Assembly: GCA_015499995.1 (NCBI GenBank)
Contig: JADNRV010000032.1
Coordinates: forward strand, 1-64,000
Length of the DNA stretch: 64,000 bases
Reading direction: 5' to 3'
Source of the DNA: Flammula alnicola
Lineage: Eukaryota > Basidiomycota > Agaricomycetes > Agaricales > Strophariaceae
Shown: piece after piece, positions 34,247 to 44,954 of the stretch
Numbering within the stretch: position 1 is the stretch's first letter
How the letters are laid out: each line of letters opens with the position of its first letter
Made by a program: the position numbers and the translations under genes
Notes under the pieces: generated by a model
Seen by the model: only the letters and a program-made list of their open reading frames with translations
Database searches by the model: none
Told to the model about the DNA's origin: nothing

Positions 34247-37200
34247 TGAACAGTCAAGGAGAGACGGCCGTGGTATTCGACTATGATGAGAATACAAAAG
34301 AGGTGAAGATAGTAGGATACACTACATCGCAGAATGGAACATTTACCCAAGCCGGGTTAATGAATGCGTTTCTCGAACAAGCAGCGGAACACACGGACAT
34401 TGAGGATAGCGAAAAAGAGAAAATAAAGAAATTCATGGGTCAACGATACGGCGGGAAGCAGTTTTACACGCAGGAAATACTGGACGGTGCGCGCGTAAAA
34501 ACCCGTGTAAAACCCAAATCGAAGGCGCAGTCTCCTCCCAGGACTAAAGCTCAAATCATTCAGATGAAGAGTCAGTTCGCGGGAAAGAAGTATAAACCTG
34601 TGGCAAAGAAAGTAAAGCCAGTTTTCCAGGACTTGCCCGAGCGCTTCAGAATCAAGCGTGATATCAAAGGTGATCCTTTAGCAGAAATGCCGACGCTGAC
34701 TCCCAATCCACCGGACTTCGTACCTACGGGGCGATATACTGAGGAAAGAAAACAACAATTTGATGAGGTACACTCAGAAGAATTCTTGTGGGATGAGGAA
34801 AAGAAATTAATGCACCACCTTATGATGCTACAAAATGAAGCGTTCGCCTGGGACGAAACCGAGAAAGGGCGCTTCAAAGAGGAATACTTTCCACCGGTAG
34901 AAATCCCAACAATAGAGCATAAGCCTTGGGTGTTGAAAAACATACCTATCCCGCCAGGAATATATAAGGAATTGTGTGATATGATCATGGATAAAAGACG
35001 CTCCAATGTATATGAACCTTCCAACTCGCCCTATCGTTCGCGCTGGTTCGCTGTACTAAAGAAGAATGGGAAACTGAGGATCGTGCATAGTCTGGAACCA
35101 CTCAACGCGGTGACCATAGCGCACTCAGGAGTACCACCCGCGACGGACGAATTGGCGTCGCATTTTGCGGGGCGAGCGTGCGGTGGTATGTTCGACCTAT
35201 TTGTTGGATATGACGAAAGATTACTCGCGGAAAGTTCGAGGGACTTAACGACGTTCCAAACGCCCTTTGGCGCGATGAGACTAGTAACGCTACCTATGGG
35301 TTGGACAAACTCGGTCCCTATCTTTCACGACGATGTAACGCATATCTTACAACCAGAAATACCAGACTATACTATCCCTTACATTGATGATGTCCCGGTC
35401 CGCGGTCCAGCTTCGCGGTACCAAAATAAAGATGGTGAATACGAGACCATCGCAGAAAATAAGGGGATACGGCGGTTTGTATGGGAACATATGAATAATG
35501 TTAACCGCATCCTCCAGAGAATGAAATATTGTGGGGAACGTTCTCAGGACATAAAACCGTAATCTGCGCTAGTGAAATACTGGTAGTAGGACACTTGTGT
35601 ACCTTTGAAGGGCGGAAACCCACTACAGAAAGAATCAAAGTCATTACGAACTGGGGACCTTGCGAAGACAAGAGCGGAATACGCGCGTTTATTGGCACTG
35701 TGGGCGTATTGCGCATCTTCATACCAAACTTCAGTAGAAGAGCCAAGCATCTCAGTAAAATATTAAAAGACGACGCGCCGTTTGAATGGGGTCCTGACCA
35801 GGAAGAGAGTATGCGAATGCTCAAAGATGGACTGTTAGTAGTTAAAGCTCTGCGACCTATTGATTATGATGGACAAGGCGCGGTAGTGTTAGCTGTCGAT
35901 ACATCCTACAAAGCGGTCGGGTATTACATCTTTCAAGAAGACGCGGAAAACCCAAAGAACAAATTCTACGCGCGTTTCGGGTCCATACCCCTTAACGAGA
36001 GAGAAGCACGCTTCTCACAGCCCAAGCGTGAATTGTTTGGAATGATGCGGGCGTTATACGCGTGTAAAACCTGGCTCATAGGCGTGCGAAAACTCATCGT
36101 AGAGACAGACGCATCCTATATCATTGGAATGTTGGAAAATCCTGACATGATGCCTAATGCAACTATTAATAGATGGATAGATAATATCAAGCTATTCCAT
36201 TTCACGCTTAGACATAAAGCAGGAGCGACATTCGGCCCTGATGGATTATCGCGCAGACAGCGCTACCCAGGGGATGATGAATACTCTAATATTGATGAAA
36301 ACGAAGAGGACCCAGGAGGGCCGCCTGAAGTTATCATTGCGGACCCAACTGAGCCTCAGCCAATTCCGATTGAAGAATTCCGCGACAAAATAGATACCAG
36401 AGGGGGATACTGTATAGAGATAGTAATGGCAGACGCGAGTCAACCTCGTCCAATCCCAATCAGCGAGTTCTATGATAAAATCGATGACAAGGGAGGCTAT
36501 TACGAAGGTTTCGCGACCTCGATAGCTGACTTTGACGCGGAAACCCTTAAGGCACAGAAAGACGCACAGAACGACCGCACAGAATTAAGTGCGTTCTGGC
36601 AAAGCAAGACCAACCATAAACCCGAGCAAGTCTCAGTCCTGGTATCGAAGATATTAAATAATGAACTACTTCCTGATCTGGAGGAGAGGGATAGCCCTGA
36701 AAAACGCACTCCCTACCCAGAGGAACACCGTGGGAGAATCGGCGCACATTATGATTCCTTGTTACCCATTGTAAAGAAATGGTTACAAGATATAAGTGTA
36801 CAACCCTATCATTGCAAAACAGGAAAGGAGTATAAAAAGTTCAGGCGTTGGGCTAGTAACTTCTTCTTGGATAAAGAAGGGCGTCTATATCGACGTGGGG
36901 AAAATTCCATGCACAAATTAGTTGTGGAGAAAGAGCACCGCATGTATATGTTAAAATCAGCGCATGACAGTCTGGGACATCGCGGAGTGTACTCAACAAA
37001 AGAATTGATCGGGCAGAGGTTTTGGTGGCCTGAGATGGCTAAAGACGTTGTATGGTATATTAAAACCTGCAATATGTGCCAAGAACGCCAAAAGGCACTA
37101 ATAGAAATCCCGCCGATTGAAACGCACACTCCGTCAGTATTCCAGGTAGTCCACGCAGATACTATGCACATGACGCCTAAGTCAAATGGGTGTAAATATA

Positions 37201-38210
37201 TTGTTCACGGTCGTTGTCATTTAACTTCCTGGCCTGAGGCGAGAGCGCTCATAACTGAGGATGCCGCGTCAATTGGGAAATGGATGTTTGAAGACATAAT
37301 TTGCCGTTGGGGATGTTTAGTGGAAATTGTGACAGATAATGGTGGACCCTTCAAAGCCGCTGTACGCTGGTTAGCGGACAAGTATGGTATAAAGGGTATA
37401 CGCATATCACCATACAATTCCCGCGCGAATGGGTCCATCGAGCGGCCTCATTGGGACATCAGACAAATGTTATACAAAGCAACGGGCGGCAATGTCGCTA
37501 AGTGGTTCTGGTTCCTGCATCATGTACTGTGGGCGGACCGCATCTCGGTTAGGAAAAGGTTGGGTTGCTCGCCGTTCTTCATGGTAACCGCAGCACATCC
37601 GATTGTACCGTTAGATGTGATTGAAGCCACCTGGTTAGTTAAACTACCAGGCAGAGTATTATCAGATGCGGAGTTAATTGGTTTCCGCGCCAAAGCGTTA
37701 GCCAAGCACTCGGTCCACATTGACAAAATGAGGGAACGCATGAGCGAAGAAAAAGCCGCGCGTTTACTGAAATACGAGAACGATCGCCAAGCGGTGATCA
37801 AGGACTTCGATTTCAAACCAGGCGATTTAATTTTGGTCCGAAATAGCTCGATTGAATCCAATCTCGACAAGAAAATGAAGCCACGCTATGTGGGACCAGT
37901 AGTTGTCATAAGGCGAACGACGGGCGGTTCATATGTAGTGGCGGAAATGAATGGCGCTTTATGGCACCACAAAGTGGGCGCGTTCCGCGTACTCCCTTAT
38001 TACGCGCGTGAAAAGATAGAGCTGCCGGAGAAAGTATTAGACTGGCTCGCGATATCTGCAAGAGGCCTGCAGAAAGTGCTGGACTTAGATGAACCGGGAG
38101 AAGAGGACTATGACGGTACCAAAGACTTGACATTTGCCAAGGTGCCTATTAGAGACTTAGACGATGCAAGCGAGCCAGACTTGGAATCGGACAGCGATGA
38201 AGATGCATAG
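34246..38210 (+). CDS. Pol: reverse transcriptase, RNase H, integrase
   Basis: The ATG at 34246 overlaps the previous stop (TGATG). The RT has PYRSRWFAVLKKNGKLRIVH, FGAMRLVTLPMGWTNS and the catalytic box YIDD near 35380. RNase H has VLAVDTSYKAVGYY, KRELFGMMRALY, VETDASYIIGML and FGPDGLSRR. Integrase has an H-x3-H...C-x2-C zinc domain (HDSLGHRGVYST...CNMCQ), then catalytic HADTMHM, VTDNGGPFKAAV and NSRANGSIERPH. The C-terminal GPY/F-like module (KPRYVGPVVVIRR) is present and no chromodomain is seen. One base seems missing in a G run near 35533, where the frame changes; otherwise it is open to TAG 38208-38210. Confidence 0.9.
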
Positions 38211-38402
38211 GTAGCATTGAGGGAAAAACTCTACGCGAACAAGTACAAATTGACGATGTACTACTGGAAGTGAACATTTCCGCGCGTTGGAGTGGAAAAA
38301 CCTCTTGCTACAGTATCAGGTCGGAAGTCTGACAAAGAGCGGTTGACACGTCTAACGAGGAACGGGGCAACCTATTGAAAGAATGAGAGCATCAGACAGG
38401 GA

Positions 38403-39789
38403 TTAGAAACACGCGCGAAACGGGCGCGCACCAGGGTCATGCTCCTCGCTCCAGCGGGTAAGCTCGCCGATAACTATCTCGCGCATACGCAAATTGTACC
38501 GCAGATGATAGTTGTGTTCGTCAAGTTGACCAAGTAGAATCTCGCGCGTTTTAAGGATGCCTCGACGAGTAGAAACAGTTAACTGTTCCTCGTCTTGTAG
38601 GGCTTTAACGCGGTCAAGGGCATCCGCAACTTGAGGATCACTAACGATGGCTGAAGCTGCGCGTATGACCTTAACGAAGAGCGTTTCACGCGGGAAATTA
38701 AGCGTACCAGGCAAAGGACTGGCGGTGACGGTCATAACGGACGCAGTAGACCGCTGGCGCTTGCTGGAGGTAGTCGCTTTGCTGCTACCGCGAAGAACAT
38801 ATTTGGAGGCCTTGCGATATTCCGAGGAGTTAGTATCGACTCCAGAGATGAACGCTAAAGGAAGATACCGCACCTCGGGACGATGCTCGGACTGATAATG
38901 AACGATGCGTGTAATCAGCGGTCTGAGAAACACGCGTATAATTGAAAATGCACGCACGGTGGTTTCCTTGACCATGTTACGGGGCCGAGTAGGGGGTGTC
39001 TTACCCTTCGGAGCTTCAGCGGACGGCGCAGGACTGACATCCGTCGGGGCAGAGGTGTCGTCGACATGCATCTAATAAGTTTGGGTGTTAGTCAGAATAA
39101 ACAAAATGGAGTGGACCATTTACTGGTTCTCCCTGAACTGGGGGTGTCTCGCAGTCACCGGTGATAAGAACAGGTTCCATGTCTTCATCAGTATCAGTGA
39201 GGGCGGCCTTGGATTTGACGCGACGACGACGAGCCTGGCAGTAAAGTTAAAGAAGAGATGAATGAAAAGTGTACTACCTTACCTCCTTAGCGGTGCGCTT
39301 GGCATTCTCCCTGAGCTGTGCTTCGGAGATATGGTCGCGCTCCTTACCCTTCGACGCTTCAGCACTCTTCGGGTTCCTATGAGTATAAATTCGATAGGTT
39401 ATGTTGAGCAAAGCAATAAGGGGTTGGGGTGGCTGGTATCCGAGGCCTGCAAGATCTTTGAGGGACAGGTGTTCCTTCCGCATGTGAAGTAGCAAATCGC
39501 AGGCTGCTTGGTTGGCGAGCAGTAAGTCTGTGGTTGCGGCCCAAGGGAGCTAAGAAAAGACGCGTGAAACAAGCGCATCAGTTTTAAAAAAGAGTCAGTA
39601 CCATTGATGGGGTCAACAACTACGCACGATAGGCTTGACAACCGCCACGAGCTCATCAGCCAGGTAACGGACGGTGACACTAGGCAAACGACCATAAAGC
39701 GCACGAAGCGCAATATAGTCGTCCAACGAGCTGACAGCTGCGTCGAAGCCAGGTAAACCGTCTTTGGCCGTAGAGTCCTGAGGCGACAT
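38403..39789 (-). CDS. antisense gene 1 of the retrotransposon, four exons
   Basis: The gene lies between pol and the 3' LTR on the opposite strand. Exons 39628-39789, 39283-39549, 39124-39234 and 38403-39071 are separated by three GT-AG introns, all phase 0. The joined frame is 402 residues with no stop. It starts MSPQDSTAKDGLPGFDAA; an upstream in-frame ATG at 39912 is also possible. It has helical segments (DDYIALRALYGRLPSV, LLLHMRKEHLSLKDLAGLG), a basic patch (ARRRRVKSKAAL) before an acidic stretch, and a helical C-terminal region (REILLGQLDEHNYHLRYN). I do not recognise a domain. It is not an envelope protein: no signal peptide or membrane anchor is visible. Introns survive retrotransposition because they are antisense to the genomic RNA. 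Confidence 0.75.
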
Positions 39790-40994
39790 AACACAGAAGG
39801 ATGCGAGGTTAGAAACGCTGAAGTCCCTGACTGTCTCCGGTCTGTCGACTTGGGTTTTATACTTCCCCCGTCTTTCTGACGCTCGAGCCACGGACGGGGC
39901 GTGTCGGGTCAAGAGCCTGCGAAAGAAAAATTTTACGAGCGAAACGGCCTAGTTACAAGCGGGCGTCCTGGTCCGATGACAGTGCCTTGCACATGAAAAA
40001 TTGGCTGGCATGGTACTTCCGACGGCACGCACTCGAAGTTTGACTGAGGACAGTCAAGTTGTAAAGTGTGGGGGAGGGAGGCACTAAGGAGCGTTCAAAA
40101 AGACACCAGATTCCGGGAACGTTAAATCTACGCGGCAGACACAGACGAAAAAGTCTTATAAATCTGAGACAACAGGAGCCAGAAAGACGCGCAAAATGCA
40201 TCAACTAGCTATGAGTCAATGTAGCCTACCAACGGCTAAGTCTTGAGCCGAAAAACCAATACAAAACGGCTTCAAATCTAGTAGAAACCTGAAGTGAATA
40301 GGCCAAGTCGAAGACAGACAGTCTATAATTAGATAACTGAGCGGCAATCAGGGTTCGCAAGCCTCGGGCAAACTTAACCAAAAATTAAATGAGTAGTCTA
40401 AATATAGAACACATTTGATTGACGCGGGTTTCAGCGACAAGGACTGGGGCAGAACAAGAAAAACGGATAACAACGAAATAACAATCGAGCGTTACCGGAT
40501 TAACTTTATACACCACCATGGAGGCCAGGCTTACTCGTCCAGAAACCCGCGTGGAAACGGCGAGGCGTATAGACACATACTATTCCAAGCAGAAATAAGC
40601 CAGGAATATTTATGATGTTAGAAGGCCGCGCAGAGTCAAATCAAGCCGGAAAGAACAAGAGTAAATACCAAGTCCTCACAAATGGACTTGGCAGACTATA
40701 TTAAACAAAGAGGGGTCCACTATAAGAATGAAAACCCCTCACACCAAAAGATCCATACATAAGGGTAGCTTAGCCCCTACCCTGGGCAGTGTAAAAACAA
40801 GTATGTACATGAGCCCTAAAAATAGAGCCCATTCTAGAAAGAGGCGCCAAAGAGGGCGACCAACCAAGAAAGACGCGCGAGGATAGAACACAGTAATGCG
40901 ACTAAAGAAAGGTCGTTAAACAAAAAGAAGCATAGAAAAAGAGGAGAGGGACTGACCAAAGGAGGGTCCAAGAGCATCCTCTAAACGAGCGGTC
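39790..40994. other. spacer between the two antisense genes
   Basis: It should hold the promoter of antisense gene 1 and the 3' end of antisense gene 2. It contains a hairpin and purine tract at 40040-40080 that copy the sequence before the 3' LTR. No further coding frame is convincing. Confidence 0.55.
40040..40080 (+). promoter_or_regulatory. internal hairpin plus polypurine tract
   Basis: TTGACTG-AGGA-CAGTCAA (40040-40057) is a perfect 7-bp stem, followed by AAGTGTGGGGGAGGGAG. The same hairpin (loop GGGA) and tract occur at 43506-43543 directly before the 3' LTR. This one could be a second initiation site for plus-strand synthesis or a relic of recombination between elements. Confidence 0.6.
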
Positions 40995-43071
40995 CTATGC
41001 CTCGGTGTCTGATCGGCCACTAACAGACTCGTCCTCGTCAGCATCATTGGCGTCGTTGGATGGACGCGGGGAACCCTCGCCGCTCTCCTCGTCACTCCCT
41101 TCATCGCTCGGCGCCTCCTCGGCCTCCAGGTCCAACAAGTCGTCAATCGCCGCGGAATCCGCGATGGAAGTCTCCTCCTGTTCCTGCGACTCGCGGTACA
41201 AACGATACTGAAGGACAGTATGTTCCCAGCTAGTAGTTGGGACGCGTTCGAACACATTGGGGTCTAAAAACAAGAGTAGCTCGTCGATAAGCGGGAGGCC
41301 GTGGTGACCAAGCTCGGCGGCGTCGACGTTCGACGCGCGTTCCAGGACGAAGTCGACGCACTGCTGACTAGTAAAGACTGATCGCGTCAAGGCGGCCGGG
41401 AAGTCCTCGTGGTACAAATCAATAACGCGTTGAGTGAAGCGGCCTGCGAGACGGTCGGCCTGTCCGTATGAAGACTCCGCTTGACGCGCGGAAATCAGAC
41501 CTTGACTGCAGTGGAATTGAATGTCCCGTAAGTCCTCCTGGAAGCCTATCAAGTAGAACAGTTCAGTCGCGAATACCGGAGATAGGCAGGTCAGGACTTA
41601 CTGGTCAACGAATTTTGACCCAGCGAATACGCGTGTTCCCTGTAGTAGGCGCGCTCCTCGGGTGACCAGACGAACGAGCATCGACCGCGTTTGTGATGCG
41701 TACAAGGAGGGCATCCCTTGTTGAAACCAAGGAACTTGCAGTGTTGCTCGGTATCGCCCATAACGCAAGCAAAGCAGGGAGCCTTGACCTGTATGAAGCA
41801 AAGAGTCAGGAAAAACGCGAAAATTTTGGTTAGAAAGTCCAACGAAACGTACCTGGGCCTTGAAGCCACGACGAAACACCTTGAGTTGGGCGGCGTCAAT
41901 AAGAGGAGGGGGTTCGTTAGCACGAAGGCCCGCAGGAGTCTGTTGCCACAGTGAACGGGCATCTTCGAGGAACGCCTCCTGGGATAAGATCTTGGTATGC
42001 GGCCGGGAAGGGGCATACTTGGCTTTCTTGGATGGTCCGGCGGAGGGTAGTTGGGCATCCTCATCGTCATCAGTACTGGAGATAGTAGCCTTACTCTTGG
42101 CTAATTGACGCGCAGATTGGCGCGCACTAGATGAGTGTTTGCGTTTTCCCGCGGTTTTTGATGACTCGGCCCGTGGTGGGGAAGGATTGCTCTGGGCGAA
42201 ATCACGGTCAGAAAGGGGGATTAGGGACTGGAAACCTAAGTAAAAAGGGGTGAGAAATGTAGGGCAGAGAAGAACCCGCGCATGGTGAACTAAGACCACA
42301 CACCTGACTGGGCAAACTCGAGCGCCGCTTGACGATCCGTCTCTGATTCACGCGTCAAATCAGCCTGTCGTTGCAGCTCGGCCTGTCTGGCCGCCTCTGC
42401 TCGCTCGATGGCTTGTTGCGCCCGGCGTTCGCGCTTCGTGCTTGCTTTTCGCTCTCGGCATTCGCGCTTCTCGCTTGCTTTTCGCGCCGCAATCCGTTTT
42501 GCGCGCTCTTCATGTTGTTTCACCATAAATTCTTCGGCTAGTTTCTGCCGCTGGGGTGTGAAAGGGAGGGAGCCAGCCTGGGCAGGAGGAAATTCGTAGT
42601 CTAGGGGCAGGGGTTGCTAGAATAAATAATGAGCGTTTAGCATGGCATAACAGGGGCAGGAAACGAAAAACCTACCCGCCCTGGGTTATCAATAACCCAG
42701 TCCTCACACCTGAGTGCTACAAGTTGGTCGGGGGACAGCAATTTGGCAAGGTTCGCGTGGAGCTGGCGGAAGGAGTGAATATCATCAGGGATTAGATATT
42801 CACTACCAACGATCTCCGCAAGCATAGGAAGCGACTCTGCAATACAAAATAAAGAAAGTCAGGGCCACGTAAATACACAAGTTCTACAAAAACTACGCAC
42901 CATGAAATACACTTGGCTCTGCAAAGCACCGTAGGCAGATTCCACGTCGACCTCATCCTGAATACAGTCCTTGAGGGCCCGAAAGGCAGGGCGAATGAAT
43001 TGGTATATATCAAAGACGCCAATAGCAGCGTCAAGGGTGGCCAAGGGAGATGGTTCTGGAGGGGTGGACAT
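40995..43071 (-). CDS. antisense gene 2 of the retrotransposon, cysteine-cluster protein
   Basis: Six exons: 42901-43071, 42676-42836, 42304-42616, 41853-42235, 41602-41788 and 40995-41545. Junctions 2-5 are exactly in phase; the exon 1/2 junction allows two readings. About 585 residues start MSTPPEPSPLATLDAAIGV. Order: helical N-terminus; a long basic coiled coil (KRIAARKASEKRECRERKAS); a Ser/Lys-rich linker with nuclear-localisation-like text (KTAGKRKHSSS, GPSKKAKYAP); a cysteine cluster C-x2-C-x8-C-x8-C-x2-C-x7-C (CFACVMGDTEQHC ... CPPCTHHKRGRC); a helical domain; and a strongly acidic tail. The spacing is close to the fungal Zn2Cys6 cluster but not canonical. I infer a nuclear, possibly DNA-binding protein. 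Its architecture resembles the gene at 44.9-46.9 kb. Confidence 0.8.
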
Positions 43072-43505
43072 GGCAGAAAAAGCTGAGATTGTAAAGTGGA
43101 AAGCGAGCGAGCGGTTGGAGTGTGTAACGGAGACTGTTGGACTCAGCGTCAGAACCGACGCATTATTTATTGAGTCCTATATGGTCTGTGCGCCAACGGT
43201 GAACCACGCAGAGATCTGGAGAAACAATGGGCGGCGCGTTTCATGAGTAGAGCTTAAAAGCTTGAATGGTTGGGCGCTGCACGTACCTCGACTTCTAGAC
43301 GGGCGCTAAAGTTTGAGGCAAAACATACAATGGGCGCGTGTTGTGATGGATGATGTCATAATCAAATTCGATCTTGTGGCGTGTATCGGCTTGATCGGCA
43401 CAACGAGATAGTGGTGTGCGAAGGCTTAGGCATCACGGGAATATCCGTGCGGCGTCTCGGCCAGTACCAAGGGCTTAGGGAGAAACATACTCGGATCACG
43501 CGGCA
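43072..43505. other. likely promoter of antisense gene 2
   Basis: This is the noncoding stretch between the start of antisense gene 2 and the 3' polypurine hairpin. No TATA box is obvious. Confidence 0.4.
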
Positions 43506-43543
43506 TTGACTGGGGACAGTCAATATTATAAGTGTGGGGGAGA
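43506..43543 (+). other. hairpin and polypurine tract before the 3' LTR
   Basis: TTGACTG-GGGA-CAGTCAA (43506-43523) is followed by AGTGTGGGGGAGA, which abuts the LTR. This is the usual site of plus-strand priming. Confidence 0.75.
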
Positions 43544-44954
43544 TGATGGGGCGCGGCGCGGTCCACCCGTGGAATTTTGCGATTTCCCAATCAACCAACC
43601 TATTACACTAGGGAAACAAGGGTAGGCAGCATACCTCGTGTTGGCCGACTAAGTGGGTTACACGCGGGAAACCACATAACCAAGTACAACGGAAGTAACT
43701 ATCTACGGTCCGGCGGGCCTGGCTAGTAAGCTCAGAAGTACGCGTAGAACTAAGGTTGGTGCCAAAGAAGCATGACCTCCGTGTGTCCCTGCAAAACAAA
43801 CAAGAGGCTTCGACTGGAGAAACCCGCGCAGAATGAGAATCCCGAAGTCTTGAGGCACGACTAGTCCAATATGGAGACGGCGTTAGATGCGTCGATCGCG
43901 GGCCAAAGAACACATGACCAAGAGGTCCACATTGTCCCATACACCTATCTGTCCGTTATACGCGTAGAACGGCTGAGTAGTTCGGCTCCGAACAGGCCGA
44001 GCGGTCATAAACCAGCTCATAGTGAAGCACGCGGGAAACGCCGCCATAGAGGTGGTGGCTCCGACTTGACCGACGACCGTGCCGTACCGGTAAAAGAGAA
44101 ACCCGCGCTAAACGTGCCGTGCATCCCAATCGGGCAATAATGTGTCTAAATACGGACCCAACTGTATTGATCCCAAAAGAGGGTGTTCCGCGACATAGCG
44201 GTTCATTCTTGAAACCAAAACATACGCCAGAAAACGGGGACTCACCAGTAACCGTTACCGAACGGACCCGTAATCACGACACCATGAACCAGTAGAAATA
44301 GTGCTATTAGACACGTAGAATCATATGCAACATGTAGAGGCTTGGCGCTCAGTAGGTATAAAATACGCTTGTAACGCACGTAGTAGGGTAGGCAATCCAC
44401 CCCACAGTTGACGCTTTAAAACCAGTGAAAACACTTAAGGGAACGATTTAACCTCGTCGCACCAGACTTAATTTAATAAAGACCAACATTTGACGCTTCA
44501 AAACAGCTTTGCGACCATTGCAAGTTTGAGAAGTAGTTAACCAGAGTTTGACGCGTGTTTCTGTAAAGTGTAGCGTGCGCCCGTCGTGACCACGTGAAAG
44601 TTGTAGTGCATACTCATCGCGGTCACTGCATGAAAGTTACAGGTTGTTAAAGTCAAGTTAAAGTCAAAAGTTCGTATCAGTCGTCAAGTTAAAGGAAGTC
44701 CGAGTCAGCATTGTTTGAAGTTAGAAAGTCACCACACCAGTTCTACGGAACTAAAACCCGCCCCATACCAAAACCCGCGTAGACTTGTTTACCAGTCGAA
44801 GCACTTCTCCTTTTTCATACTTTACCCCCGAGACTCGCACACAAGACTACGTCTAGTCAAGTTGTTGGTTTTGTGGTTTGGTTGTGTTGAGTGTAGAGTT
44901 CTTTCTGCACCACTAGCTAGATCATTTCCAACGTAGACGAAACCTAGCACTTTA
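43544..44954 (+). repeat. 3' LTR
   Basis: It is nearly identical to 29864-31272, with about 8 substitutions, mostly transitions, and two one-base insertions. Its last bases supply the stop codon of the adjacent minus-strand gene. Confidence 0.95.

Larger units (their letters stand above)
29864..44954 (+). mobile_element. Ty3/Gypsy LTR retrotransposon, 15.1 kb, with antisense genes
   Basis: The two LTRs of about 1.41 kb are nearly identical. Inside are a primer binding site, gag with a CCHC knuckle, a protease frame, a pol frame in the Gypsy order RT-RNaseH-integrase, two antisense multi-exon genes, and a polypurine tract before the 3' LTR. The LTR starts with TG (29864, 43544). I could not identify a clean target duplication; only ccg is shared across the flanks. 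By eye the LTRs differ at about 8 substitutions and 2 one-base indels over 1.41 kb, so the insertion is recent. The gag and pol frames are broken by a few one-base losses that may be sequencing error. Confidence 0.95.

Noticed and set aside
38403..43071. Envelope-like third frame of the retrotransposon
   Set aside because: The region is open on the antisense strand, spliced, and shows no signal peptide, fusion peptide or membrane anchor.
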